A stretch of DNA of 29,134 nucleotides from an uncultured Phascolarctobacterium sp. (lineage in GTDB: Bacteria; Bacillota; Negativicutes; Acidaminococcales; Acidaminococcaceae), in contig CAKQHU010000003.1 of NCBI GenBank assembly GCA_934234275.1, positions 1-29,134 on the forward strand. The letters are read 5' to 3'. Below are positions 22,525 to 29,134 of this stretch, in pieces. The notes under the pieces are model-generated. The model made no database searches. It was not told where the DNA came from and worked only from the letters and a program-made list of their open reading frames with translations. Numbering within the stretch: the stretch's first letter is position 1; the number at the start of each line of letters is the position of its first letter. The position numbers were made by a program, and so were the translations under genes.

Positions 22525-25131
22525 ATGGGAAAATTAGAGCTTGAAGATATCAGACCATACTTACAGGGAGCAAAGCAAAAAGGCGCTGAAACTGTTGCTA
22601 CATGCCCATTATGCGGAAAGCCTGAGCACTTATATATTAAGCAGAAAGGGGCAACGCTGGTAATGTATTGTCAAAAATGCAATGCTAGGGGAACAGAACT
22701 GTTTAAGGAATTTCGCCGTTTGGGAGCAAAGCACGAAGAACCGGAACAAATCAACTATAAGACTGCAGCACCCACCGAAGATTATTACCACATTTACCGC
22801 CTGCCGAATGGTGAAGAACAATTTCGGAAACGCCGTCGTAAATGGGCAGACGGACACAAGCAGTTTACGTTTGAGCACACCGATGCAGACGGCAAGAAGC
22901 AATACAAAAAGCCTGCTGATGCCGTTATACTGTATAATCTTGACAAGCTGGCAGAAGCAGCGCCGGAAACCCCGCTTTACATCGTAGAGGGTGAAAAGTG
23001 CGTTGATGCTATGACAAAACATGGACTGCTTGCAACTACCAGCAGAACCGGAGCACAGAAAGAAATAAAATTCACGCCTGCAGATAAAGCAGCGCTTGAA
23101 AAATTCAAGTTAAAAATCATTATTCCGGACAATGACGAAAAGGGCGCTGCCTACGCTGCAGCTTTCAAAGAATACGCCTGCAAAATACTAGCCTTGCCGG
23201 ATATTTGGGAAAAATGCCCCAAAAAGGGCGATATAGCAGACTATTTCGCAGCAGGTGGAAAGGTTGAAGCAATAACAGGCTATGAGTGGGCGCCGGAACT
23301 TACACAAAGCTATATTGATAGCCTGGACGTGGCAGCGCTTCTAGATCCGAAAATTTTTAAGCAATTATTGATGCAGAACGGCGCTGACAGAATAAAAACA
23401 CTAGCAATGCTTGAACATCGTGCCCGGGCATTACGCATTGCAAGAAGCTTTAGGCAGGCGTGGAAAGCCTACCAGGCAGACAGCGCCACACCTGCCAAAA
23501 GCACGGAGCATGAAACCAGCTTTACCGGGCAGCCGTTGGCGCTGGCGTGCGGGGAGTGGATAGCCAACGATGCAGGAATATACCGCTTGAAGCAGCAAGG
23601 CGATATAGTAAAAAAGGATTACGCCTGCAAAATGCCCATTATGCCCGCTGCCGTCCTGCGTAACATTGAAACCGACACCGAAAAAATACAGATTGCATTC
23701 CGCCGGGAAAAATCGCAGTGGAGCAAATGCGTTTTCCCACGTTCCACGATAAGCAACAAAAACAAAATCATAGAGCTTGCAGACCGGGGAATTTTCGTTA
23801 CCAGCGACACGTCAGCAGCGCTTGTCACCTACTTAGGCACTTGCCTTGCAAACAACGCCGAAACAATACCTATTATCCAATCTGTAGAGCGCTTAGGCTG
23901 GGTAGACAGCGTTTTTGTTCCGTATGCTGAAGCGTTGACGCTGGACAATGACGGACAGGGCGCTGAACTTGCAAGGGCGGTACACAGCAAAGGCACACTG
24001 CAGGAATGGGCAGACTATATAGCGCCGTTGCGGAAACAGAGCTTATATCTACAAATTGTATTAGCTGCTGCATTCGCCAGCGTGCTGATTGCAAAGGTTA
24101 AGGCGCTGCCGTTTGTGCTGCATTTATGGGGCGGTACAGGTACAGGAAAAACAGTGGCATTAAAAGTAGCTGCCAGCATTTGGGGAAACCCGGAAAAATA
24201 TATGCTGACGCTGAACGGCACAACAAATGCACTAATGGGCACTGCTGCACTGCTGCATGACTTGCCGTTGCTGGCTGATGAACTGCAGACAATCAAACTT
24301 GATACCAATTTCCAAAACCAAACCTATGACAAACTTATAATGCAGCTCACAGAGGGAAAAGACCGGGCAAGGCTTACACAGCAAAGCACGCTGAAAGAGC
24401 AAAAGACCTGGAGCAACTGCTTCATCTTCACAGGTGAAGAACCCATAACACAGAGCAACAGCGGGGGCGGAACTAAAAACAGGGTAATAGAAATGCAATG
24501 CAAGGAGCAGATAATAAGCAACGGCAATGCAGTAGTGAACTTCATAGATTCCCATTACGGCAACGCCGGACGTGCTTTTATTGAGCATATCGCCAGCAAA
24601 CCAGCCGAAACGCTGCAGCAAGATTTTCAAGAACTGCATAGAGCCTTGCTTGAACTTAGTGGCAGCAGCGCTAAACAATGCGCTGCACTTGCACTGATTG
24701 CGCTGGCTGATGCATACGCCGATGAATGTATCTTCAAAGACAGCAGGCAGGTATTAGACTTGAAGCAGCTTGCCGGAATTGCAAAGAGCCTTGCCGAAAT
24801 AGACAGCGCCGAACGTGCCTACCGCTATATTATGGACGTTATAGCAGCCAACGGAGACTATTTCGCACGGAAAACGCAGAACAGCGACGGCAAGGAATGT
24901 TATTACAAGCCAGCTACAGGCGCTTGCTGGGGAAAAATCACTGCAGATTATATAGCAATTAACAGAACCCGCATTACTGAAGAACTTGCAAAGCAAGGCT
25001 ACAGCCTTAATTCCGTTGTTGATGCATGGAAAAACAAAGGCTATATCATGGCACGTTCGGACGGGCGCTGGACGCATACCGAAACCATAAACAAAGAACA
25101 TTTTTCGTCAATTCATTTAAGAAACGCCTAA
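22525..25131 (+). CDS. Primase-helicase replication protein (zinc finger, TOPRIM, DUF927 ATPase)
   Basis: The 868-residue protein has the parts of a single-protein replication initiator. An N-terminal zinc finger has Cys27-x2-Cys30 and Cys49-x2-Cys52. A TOPRIM primase core has EGEK at 155-158 and PDND at 201-204. A C-terminal DUF927-type helicase/ATPase has Walker A GGTGTGKT (536-543) and Walker B PLLADE (581-586). Phage P4 alpha protein is an analogous fusion of primase, helicase and origin binding. I start it at 22525, four bases after GGAGGG; an ATG at 22513 overlaps that site. The gene ends inside the first hairpin of the downstream origin candidate. An origin-binding domain would be expected in the last 200 residues, but I cannot identify it. 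Confidence 0.9.
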   Translation: MGKLELEDIRPYLQGAKQKGAETVATCPLCGKPEHLYIKQKGATLVMYCQKCNARGTELFKEFRRLGAKHEEPEQINYKTAAPTEDYYHIYRLPNGEEQFRKRRRKWADGHKQFTFEHTDADGKKQYKKPADAVILYNLDKLAEAAPETPLYIVEGEKCVDAMTKHGLLATTSRTGAQKEIKFTPADKAALEKFKLKIIIPDNDEKGAAYAAAFKEYACKILALPDIWEKCPKKGDIADYFAAGGKVEAITGYEWAPELTQSYIDSLDVAALLDPKIFKQLLMQNGADRIKTLAMLEHRARALRIARSFRQAWKAYQADSATPAKSTEHETSFTGQPLALACGEWIANDAGIYRLKQQGDIVKKDYACKMPIMPAAVLRNIETDTEKIQIAFRREKSQWSKCVFPRSTISNKNKIIELADRGIFVTSDTSAALVTYLGTCLANNAETIPIIQSVERLGWVDSVFVPYAEALTLDNDGQGAELARAVHSKGTLQEWADYIAPLRKQSLYLQIVLAAAFASVLIAKVKALPFVLHLWGGTGTGKTVALKVAASIWGNPEKYMLTLNGTTNALMGTAALLHDLPLLADELQTIKLDTNFQNQTYDKLIMQLTEGKDRARLTQQSTLKEQKTWSNCFIFTGEEPITQSNSGGGTKNRVIEMQCKEQIISNGNAVVNFIDSHYGNAGRAFIEHIASKPAETLQQDFQELHRALLELSGSSAKQCAALALIALADAYADECIFKDSRQVLDLKQLAGIAKSLAEIDSAERAYRYIMDVIAANGDYFARKTQNSDGKECYYKPATGACWGKITADYIAINRTRITEELAKQGYSLNSVVDAWKNKGYIMARSDGRWTHTETINKEHFSSIHLRNA

Positions 25132-25470
25132 AAAACCTTTTAGGGTATTATCGGTATTATGGGTGGTATTATGACAAACCTAGACAGAGCAAGGCTTTCA
25201 GCCGTCCATAATACCATAATAACCATAATACCATAAATATATATATACGTATGGAAAAATAAAAAAGCGTATATCACAAAAAGCAATTACGCTTATTTTA
25301 ATAATTATATATATCTCTCTAATTTTAGGGTATTATGGGTATTTTCGGTATTATAAACCCCGAACCCTAGACAGGGCAAGGCTTTCGGATAATACCATTG
25401 CTACTACCCATACTACCATTAATGCAGCAGCACCCCTAAAAAACACGCTTTAGGGTAGAATGGTAGACAA
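25127..25470. other. Candidate replication origin with mirrored GGTATTAT iterons
   Basis: Array A has GGTATTAT at 25144, 25153 and 25165, then inverted ATAATACC at 25208 and 25225 with ATAATAACC between. Array B has GGTATTAT or one-base variants at 25329, 25338 and 25347, then inverted copies at 25389, 25401 and 25410. Each array surrounds a 21-bp core (25179-25199 and 25366-25386) that differs at one base. Between them is a 90-bp AT-rich stretch with an AAGCGTA/TACGCTT inverted repeat (25265-25294). Hairpins CCTAAAA/TTTTAGG and CCCTAAA/TTTAGGG mark the two ends, and degenerate GGTAGAAT/GGTAGACA follow at 25454 and 25463. Location after the primase gene supports an origin. Confidence 0.7.
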
Positions 25471-25522
25471 ATTGAAATCAGCAAAAAGCTGCATTTTAAT
25501 ATATTCAGAAAGAAGGGACACC

Positions 25523-25984
25523 ATGAATGAAACAGAAGTCAAAAGCAGGCTGGAAAGTTGGCGCTGGAGCCTGGAAGAAGAAAAGACATTCACGGAACGC
25601 ATTGCCTGGGCAGCAATGGAGAAAGCCAGTGTGCCTATATTGAGAAGCTACCGGAACCTAGATAAGTATATAGCTTATATGCAGATGAAAAAGGCAGAGT
25701 GCCGCCAAAGCCGGGAAGAACACAAGCGCTTGCTAGACCTTGTCACCGATGACGCAGCGCGTCAAGTGCTTTATATGCGTTATGAACAAGGCTGCACAGC
25801 AGAACGCACAGCCGAACTTCTTTGCTATTCGGTAAGCATGATATATATACTGCAGCACAAGGGAATTGAAGAAATAGCTGCACGAACTCCGAAAGAACTC
25901 CGAAAGAGCTTCGAAAGAGCTTCGAAAGAGCTTCGAAAGAGCTTCGAAAGAGCTTCGAAAGAGTGCCGGAACGCCACACCTTAA
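25523..25984 (+). CDS. Sigma-region-4-like phage-type regulator with 11-residue repeat tail
   Basis: The 153-residue protein starts at the ATG at 25523, behind AGAAGGGA. Residues 75-119 (TDDAARQVLYMRYEQGCTAERTAELL-type, then YSVSMIYILQHKGIEEIA) match the sigma-70 region 4-like HTH of small phage regulators (RinA/ArpU/DUF1492-like). These usually activate late genes or packaging functions. The C-terminus (residues about 124-147) is two copies of KELRKSFERAS encoded by an 11-nt tandem repeat, which such regulators do not normally have; it should extend as a charged amphipathic helix. Upstream in-frame ATG at 25460 lies in the iteron region and is unlikely. Confidence 0.68.
   Translation: MNETEVKSRLESWRWSLEEEKTFTERIAWAAMEKASVPILRSYRNLDKYIAYMQMKKAECRQSREEHKRLLDLVTDDAARQVLYMRYEQGCTAERTAELLCYSVSMIYILQHKGIEEIAARTPKELRKSFERASKELRKSFERASKECRNATP
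25890..25963 (+). repeat. 11-nt tandem repeat array
   Basis: Five perfect copies of CGAAAGAGCTT run from 25901 to 25955, preceded by one variant copy (CGAAAGAACTC, 25890-25900) and followed by eight bases of a further copy. Because 11 is not a multiple of three, all three frames of the unit are translated in turn, giving an 11-residue protein repeat. Confidence 0.95.
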
Positions 25985-26364
25985 AGACCACGAACAAAGA
26001 GCGAGCAAAGAGCTTGAAGCAAGAACGAACCTAGAGAACGAAGCAAGGAGAATTACACTTGAACAAAGGAGAAAAAGCAATCAAAGCGGCGAGCGAAGCG
26101 GTGAGAAAAGCGAAAATTTAGCACGGAGATAGCACGGAGAAATGAAGAAGAAATCAAAACTCAAATAGCTGAATTTCACATTTAGCGCCGAAAGAGCGCC
26201 GATAAATTCAATTACACGGTGAAAGCACGGTGATAGCTGCAATGGCAGCGCTGCAGAGCGCTTGAAAATAGCAAGCCTATATGATTACACCCGCAAAGCA
26301 TAAACACGGCGCTACGGGGCAAAAGCTGAACTATTAGAGGTATACGCAAAGGAGCTGAACTATT
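25985..26364 (+). other. Non-coding purine-rich tract with 11-bp-spaced word pairs
   Basis: No gene of normal size lies here. The plus strand is rich in A and G. Several unrelated words are doubled at 11-bp spacing: CAAAGAG at 25995 and 26006, TAGCACGGAGA at 26119 and 26130, AGCGCCGA at 26184 and 26195, CACGGTGA at 26215 and 26226. AAGCGG is doubled at 12 bp and AGCGCT at 10 bp. AGCTGAACTATTA is repeated 29 bp apart just before the integrase gene. A few frames of under 21 codons have ribosome-site-like sequences, for example TTG at 26059, but they are not supported. Confidence 0.6.
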
Positions 26365-27414
26365 ATGGCAGTATATCAAGACAAAGCCACAGGCAAATAT
26401 TACTTTTCTTGCTGCTACAAAGATTGGCAAGGAGAGCGACGGCGCAAAAAAAAGTGCGGCTTTAAATTCGCTAGGGATGCAAAGGCAGCCGAAAGAGATT
26501 TTCTGAACCAGCAGCACGGCGCAAGCTGCATGAGCTTTAAAGCCTTGTACGAATTATATATAGCTGATTGCCGGGCAAGGCTGAAAGAAAGCACAGTGAT
26601 CAGCAAGGATTCACTTTTTCAGCATTCCATACTGCCGTTTTTTCAGAGATTCGACAACATAGGCAGCATAACGCCAGCGCACGTCCGGCAATGGCAAAAT
26701 GAACTGCTGACAAAGTACAAGCCTACTTCTTGCCGTCGGATACACAGCCAGCTGTCAGCAATTTTTAATTTCGCAGTAAAATATTACGGACTTGCAAGAA
26801 ATGTTGCCTGCATTGCTGGCGGTATTGGAAAGCGCAAGGCAGATAGCGCCGGCTATTGGACGATAGAAGAATTTGACAAAGCTATTGAACAGGTACAGGC
26901 ATTGCAGGACAAAGCAGCCTTGACAGTGCTTTTTTATAGTGGCTTGCGTGTAGGTGAATTATTGGCGCTGACAATGGCAGACTATGACGGCAGCGCCAAC
27001 ACCATAACAGTAACAAAGACACTGTCACGCACAGCAACAGGCTATGCAGTAGCGCCACCAAAGACACCAAAGTCAAGGCGAACAGTCACTATTCCTTGCA
27101 AGGCTAGTGCCGTGCTAAACGCCTATATAGCTACACTGTACGAACCACAGAAGCAGGATACTATTTTTATTGGCTTGAACAGAAACCGCCTTGCCTATGT
27201 TATGAAGCTGGCAGCTATTGGCGCTGGTATAAAAATAATAAGAGTGCATGACCTGCGCCACAGTCACGCTAGTTTACTGATAAACAACGGCGCTAACATT
27301 AAAGCAGTATCGGAGCGCCTGGGGCACGATGATATAAAAACCACGCTGAACACTTACGGGCACTTATACCAAAATCAAGATAATGCACTTGCTGCAATGC
27401 TGGACAAAATATAA
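26365..27414 (+). CDS. Tyrosine site-specific integrase
   Basis: The 349-residue recombinase has an N-terminal arm-binding region (YQDKATGKYYFSCCYKDWQGERRRKKK), a SAM-like core-binding domain near 55-150 and a C-terminal catalytic domain. The catalytic set is visible: Arg195 in SGLRVGE, a Lys in the beta-hairpin (Lys218 or nearby), His295 and Arg298 in HDLRHSHAS, His321 in RLGHDD and the nucleophile Tyr331 in NTYGHL. It resembles the Tn916/phage-type integrase group. An AAAGGAG site lies ten bases before the ATG. It reads toward attR, whose hairpin is likely to terminate it. Confidence 0.95.
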   Translation: MAVYQDKATGKYYFSCCYKDWQGERRRKKKCGFKFARDAKAAERDFLNQQHGASCMSFKALYELYIADCRARLKESTVISKDSLFQHSILPFFQRFDNIGSITPAHVRQWQNELLTKYKPTSCRRIHSQLSAIFNFAVKYYGLARNVACIAGGIGKRKADSAGYWTIEEFDKAIEQVQALQDKAALTVLFYSGLRVGELLALTMADYDGSANTITVTKTLSRTATGYAVAPPKTPKSRRTVTIPCKASAVLNAYIATLYEPQKQDTIFIGLNRNRLAYVMKLAAIGAGIKIIRVHDLRHSHASLLINNGANIKAVSERLGHDDIKTTLNTYGHLYQNQDNALAAMLDKI

Positions 27415-27427
27415 AAGTGTACCAAAA
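27412..27427. repeat. Candidate integrase arm site, right copy
   Basis: Same 16 bases as 19806-19821, beginning in the integrase stop codon and followed by a second GTGTACC at 27428-27434. Confidence 0.45.
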
Positions 27428-27437
27428 GTGTACCGAT

Positions 27438-27508
27438 ACAACAAAACAGAACGCCGAAACCCGCTTGCCTAACGGATTTTCAGCGTTCTGTCTGTTTTTG
27501 GAGGAGAA
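27438..27508. repeat. attR: right 71-bp copy of the attachment core
   Basis: Second perfect copy of the core, 23 bp after the integrase stop. Its hairpin followed by T5 would end integrase transcripts, and its final GGAGGAG serves as ribosome site for the ORF starting at 27512. Confidence 0.9.
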
Positions 27509-27511
27509 AAT

Positions 27512-27700
27512 ATGAATTTGCTTAAAAAGCAAATAGCAGCTTGTTTAAAAGTAGAGGAGCTAACCAATGCACTTAAGGAAATTGTCAAGGTCAAAGGTCA
27601 AGGCTGCAATGCAAAATCAGGAAGGGACGATATACATTGGTTAGCCATCACTAACTTCACGATTATTGTAGCACATATTGTTGCAGTTAGCAATAGCTAA
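27512..27700 (+). CDS. 62-residue ORF adjoining attR, function unknown
   Basis: The ATG is five to six bases after GGAGGAG, which belongs to the 71-bp attachment core, so it has an excellent ribosome site whether or not the element is present. The protein (MNLLKKQIAACLKVEELTNALKEIVKVKG, then LAITNFTIIVAHIVAVSNS) has an amphipathic N-terminal helix and a hydrophobic C-terminal stretch. I recognise no family. It could be a small host gene, a remnant of another element, or a chance frame. It runs toward ftsH and ends before the shared terminator. Confidence 0.45.
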   Translation: MNLLKKQIAACLKVEELTNALKEIVKVKGQGCNAKSGRDDIHWLAITNFTIIVAHIVAVSNS

Positions 27701-27741
27701 TTTTAATTTTTTTATTTTTTTCTGCGATTAATGCCGCTTGC

Positions 27742-27792
27742 AAAAAAACAACGCAGTCACGTTGCCGTTTTACGGAATACGTAACTGCGTTT
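27742..27792 (-). terminator. Intrinsic terminator of ftsH
   Basis: AACGCAGT (27750-27757) pairs with ACTGCGTT (27784-27791), with inner ACGT/ACGT and CCGT/ACGG stems. T7 follows on the minus strand. Confidence 0.85.
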
Positions 27793-27805
27793 AAGCTTGT
27801 AATTG

Positions 27806-29134
27806 TTATACTTCCGGAGTTTTCTCCTCAGCATTTTCTTTAGCCTGCTCCTGCTGCAGCAGAGCCATAAACTGCTCACCGGTAATAGTTTCCTTCTCCA
27901 GCAGGTACTGTGCCAGTACATCAAGCTTATCTCTGTTGTCCTGCAAAATCGTGCGTGCCTTTTCGTGCGCCTCCTTAATCAACGCCAAAACCTTGGCATC
28001 AATCTTGCCGGCCGTCGCTTCACTGCACTGCAGGGCAGCGTCGCCGCCCAGATAACGGTTGGCAATAACCTCGGTAGCCATCATGTCAAATTCTTCCGTC
28101 ATGCCCAGACGTGTTACCATGCTGCGTGCCAGCTTGGTAGCCTGCTCAATATCATTGGAAGCGCCGCTGGTAATGCTGCCGAAAACAACCTCCTCGGCAC
28201 TGCGGCCGCCGGTCATGGTTACAATCTTGTTGAACAGCTCTTCCTTGGTCATCAGCACGCTGTCATTTTCGCTGATCTGCATGGTGTAGCCCAAAGCGCC
28301 GTTGGTACGCGGAATAATAGTAATCTTGTGTACCGGAGCACTGTGCTTCTGCATAGCAGCCACAAGTGCATGGCCGATTTCATGATAGGCAATAACCTTT
28401 TTCTCTTCAGGAGAAATTACCGCACCCTTACGTTGGTAACCGGCGATAACGGTTTCAATGGATTCCTCCAGATCTTCCTGCTCCACCACGTTACGATGCA
28501 TTTTTACGGCACGCAGCGCACCTTCATTGATGATGTTGGCGAGCTCTGCACCGCTGGCTCCGGCTGTTGCCCGCGCCAACGTGCCATAGTCAATATTATC
28601 TGCCATATGCACATTACGTGCATGAACCTTCAGGATAGCCTCACGGCCCTTCAAATCAGGCAGCTCAACAGGAATACGGCGGTCAAAACGTCCCGGACGC
28701 AGCAGCGCCTTGTCCAAGGATTCCGGACGGTTGGTAGCCGCCAAAATTACTACGCCCTTGCTGCCGTCAAAGCCGTCCATTTCGCTCAGCAGCTGATTCA
28801 AAGTCTGCTCGCGTTCATCATTTCCGCCGAACTGGCCGTTATCACGGCGTTTGCCGATGGCATCGATTTCATCGATAAATACTATGCAAGGTGCCTTTTC
28901 CTGCGCCTGCTTGAACAAATCGCGCACACGGGCAGCGCCCATGCCGACGAACATTTCTACAAATTCACTGCCGCTGATGCTGAAGAACGGCACCTTAGCT
29001 TCACCTGCTACCGCACGCGCCAGCAAGGTTTTACCTGTACCGGGAGGGCCTACCAGTAAAGCACCCTTAGGCATGTTGGCACCGATATCCTTGTACTTGC
29101 CGGGATTATGCAGAAAATCAACCAGCTCCATCAG
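27806..29134 (-). CDS. ftsH: ATP-dependent zinc metalloprotease FtsH, 5' end outside window
   Basis: FtsH is a hexameric membrane protease that degrades membrane and regulatory proteins. The window holds its C-terminal 442 codons; the N-terminal membrane segments lie beyond 29134. Visible are Walker A GPPGTGKT, Walker [11 protein letters not shown], the second region of homology [21 protein letters not shown], and the zinc motif HEIGH (HEAGH is more usual, but the three metal/catalytic residues are intact). The downstream third zinc ligand region and an acidic C-terminus ([10 protein letters not shown]) complete it. It converges on the integrated element. Confidence 0.97.
   Translation of the reverse strand: MMELVDFLHNPGKYKDIGANMPKGALLVGPPGTGKTLLARAVAGEAKVPFFSISGSEFVEMFVGMGAARVRDLFKQAQEKAPCIVFIDEIDAIGKRRDNGQFGGNDEREQTLNQLLSEMDGFDGSKGVVILAATNRPESLDKALLRPGRFDRRIPVELPDLKGREAILKVHARNVHMADNIDYGTLARATAGASGAELANIINEGALRAVKMHRNVVEQEDLEESIETVIAGYQRKGAVISPEEKKVIAYHEIGHALVAAMQKHSAPVHKITIIPRTNGALGYTMQISENDSVLMTKEELFNKIVTMTGGRSAEEVVFGSITSGASNDIEQATKLARSMVTRLGMTEEFDMMATEVIANRYLGGDAALQCSEATAGKIDAKVLALIKEAHEKARTILQDNRDKLDVLAQYLLEKETITGEQFMALLQQEQAKENAEEKTPEV

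Larger units (their letters stand above)
19641..27508. mobile_element. Integrated satellite-like element with integrase, repressor/Cro, primase-helicase and origin
   Basis: Perfect 71-bp direct repeats bound the segment, and a tyrosine integrase gene ends 23 bp before the right repeat, as expected of a site-specific integrated element. Excision would give a circle of 7,797 bp. Inside are a leftward CI-like repressor; a rightward early unit with Cro-like, AlpA/Xis-like and small unknown proteins; a primase-helicase; an iteron-rich origin candidate; a sigma-like regulator; and the integrase. No capsid, tail, terminase, lysis, relaxase or conjugation genes are visible. That combination is known from phage satellites such as P4 and the PICI/SaPI group; assignment to a satellite is inference. 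Base composition and word usage differ from the flanks. Confidence 0.85.

Noticed and set aside
25144..25417. CRISPR-like or terminator reading of the GGTATTAT clusters
   Set aside because: Units are 8 bp, spaced 9-12 bp and mirrored, with no uniform spacers and no T-run after the inverted arms; an iteron origin fits better.
25890..25963. CRISPR array
   Set aside because: The 11-nt units are contiguous with no spacers and no cas genes are present.
26059..26262. micro-ORFs (TTG at 26059 of 20 codons, ATG at 26141 of 8 codons, ATG at 26242 of 7 codons) with ribosome-site-like sequences
   Set aside because: They are too short and lie in a purine-rich repeat tract where GGAG-like sequences arise by chance.
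20204..27414. complete prophage or conjugative element
   Set aside because: No capsid, portal, terminase, tail, lysis, relaxase or type IV secretion gene is present in the 7.8 kb.
27803..29059. 418-residue plus-strand ORF
   Set aside because: It lies wholly opposite ftsH, whose AAA and zinc motifs are intact; the plus-strand frame is a shadow.

Overview
The window looks like the chromosome of a diderm Firmicute of the class Negativicutes, possibly an Acidaminococcaceae member such as Phascolarctobacterium. An outer-membrane beta-barrel gene and envelope polysaccharide genes (wecB, wecA) sit beside Firmicute-type features: strong GGAGG ribosome sites, a Bacillus-type PurR, and the order ispE, gntR, nucleotidyltransferase, purR, glmU, prs. 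The genus is an inference; no rRNA or tRNA is present.

Layout. 1-1952 (minus): 3'-truncated wecB and wecA, which make and transfer GlcNAc/ManNAc units for surface polysaccharide. 2430-4294 (plus): a small outer-membrane protein and a secreted Ntn-type amide hydrolase. 4372-6047 (minus): a UmuC-like Y-family polymerase overlapped by a small YolD-like gene. 6191-7087 (minus): a YitT-family membrane protein. 7278-14430 (plus): ispE, an FCD-type GntR regulator, a MobA-like nucleotidyltransferase, purR, glmU, then prs behind its own strong promoter, a polysaccharide deacetylase and pth. 14512-18060 (minus): a gspF-like gene and five pseudopilin-like genes in the size order G, H, I, J, K. 18270-19457 (minus): an MFS exporter. 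27806-29134 (minus): ftsH, truncated at the window edge.

Between the MFS gene and ftsH lies a 7.8-kb integrated element bounded by perfect 71-bp direct repeats (19641-19711 and 27438-27508). It carries a CI-type repressor facing a Cro-like protein across a consensus promoter, a row of small early ORFs including an AlpA/Xis-like HTH protein, an 868-residue primase-helicase (zinc finger, TOPRIM, DUF927 ATPase), a candidate replication origin, a sigma-region-4-like regulator and a tyrosine integrase. I see no capsid, tail, terminase, relaxase or obvious cargo gene. This gene set resembles phage satellites (P4, SaPI/PICI) more than a complete phage or a conjugative element.

The most notable signals are inside the element. 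The origin candidate has two mirrored arrays of GGTATTAT iterons around a shared 21-bp core and flanking an AT-rich segment. The 3' end of the regulator gene is an 11-nt tandem array, followed by a non-coding tract in which unrelated words are each doubled 11 bp apart. The hexamer GGCGCT/AGCGCC is repeated about 30 times regardless of reading frame or coding status. The attachment core is itself a hairpin terminator and also supplies the ribosome site of a 62-residue ORF next to the junction.
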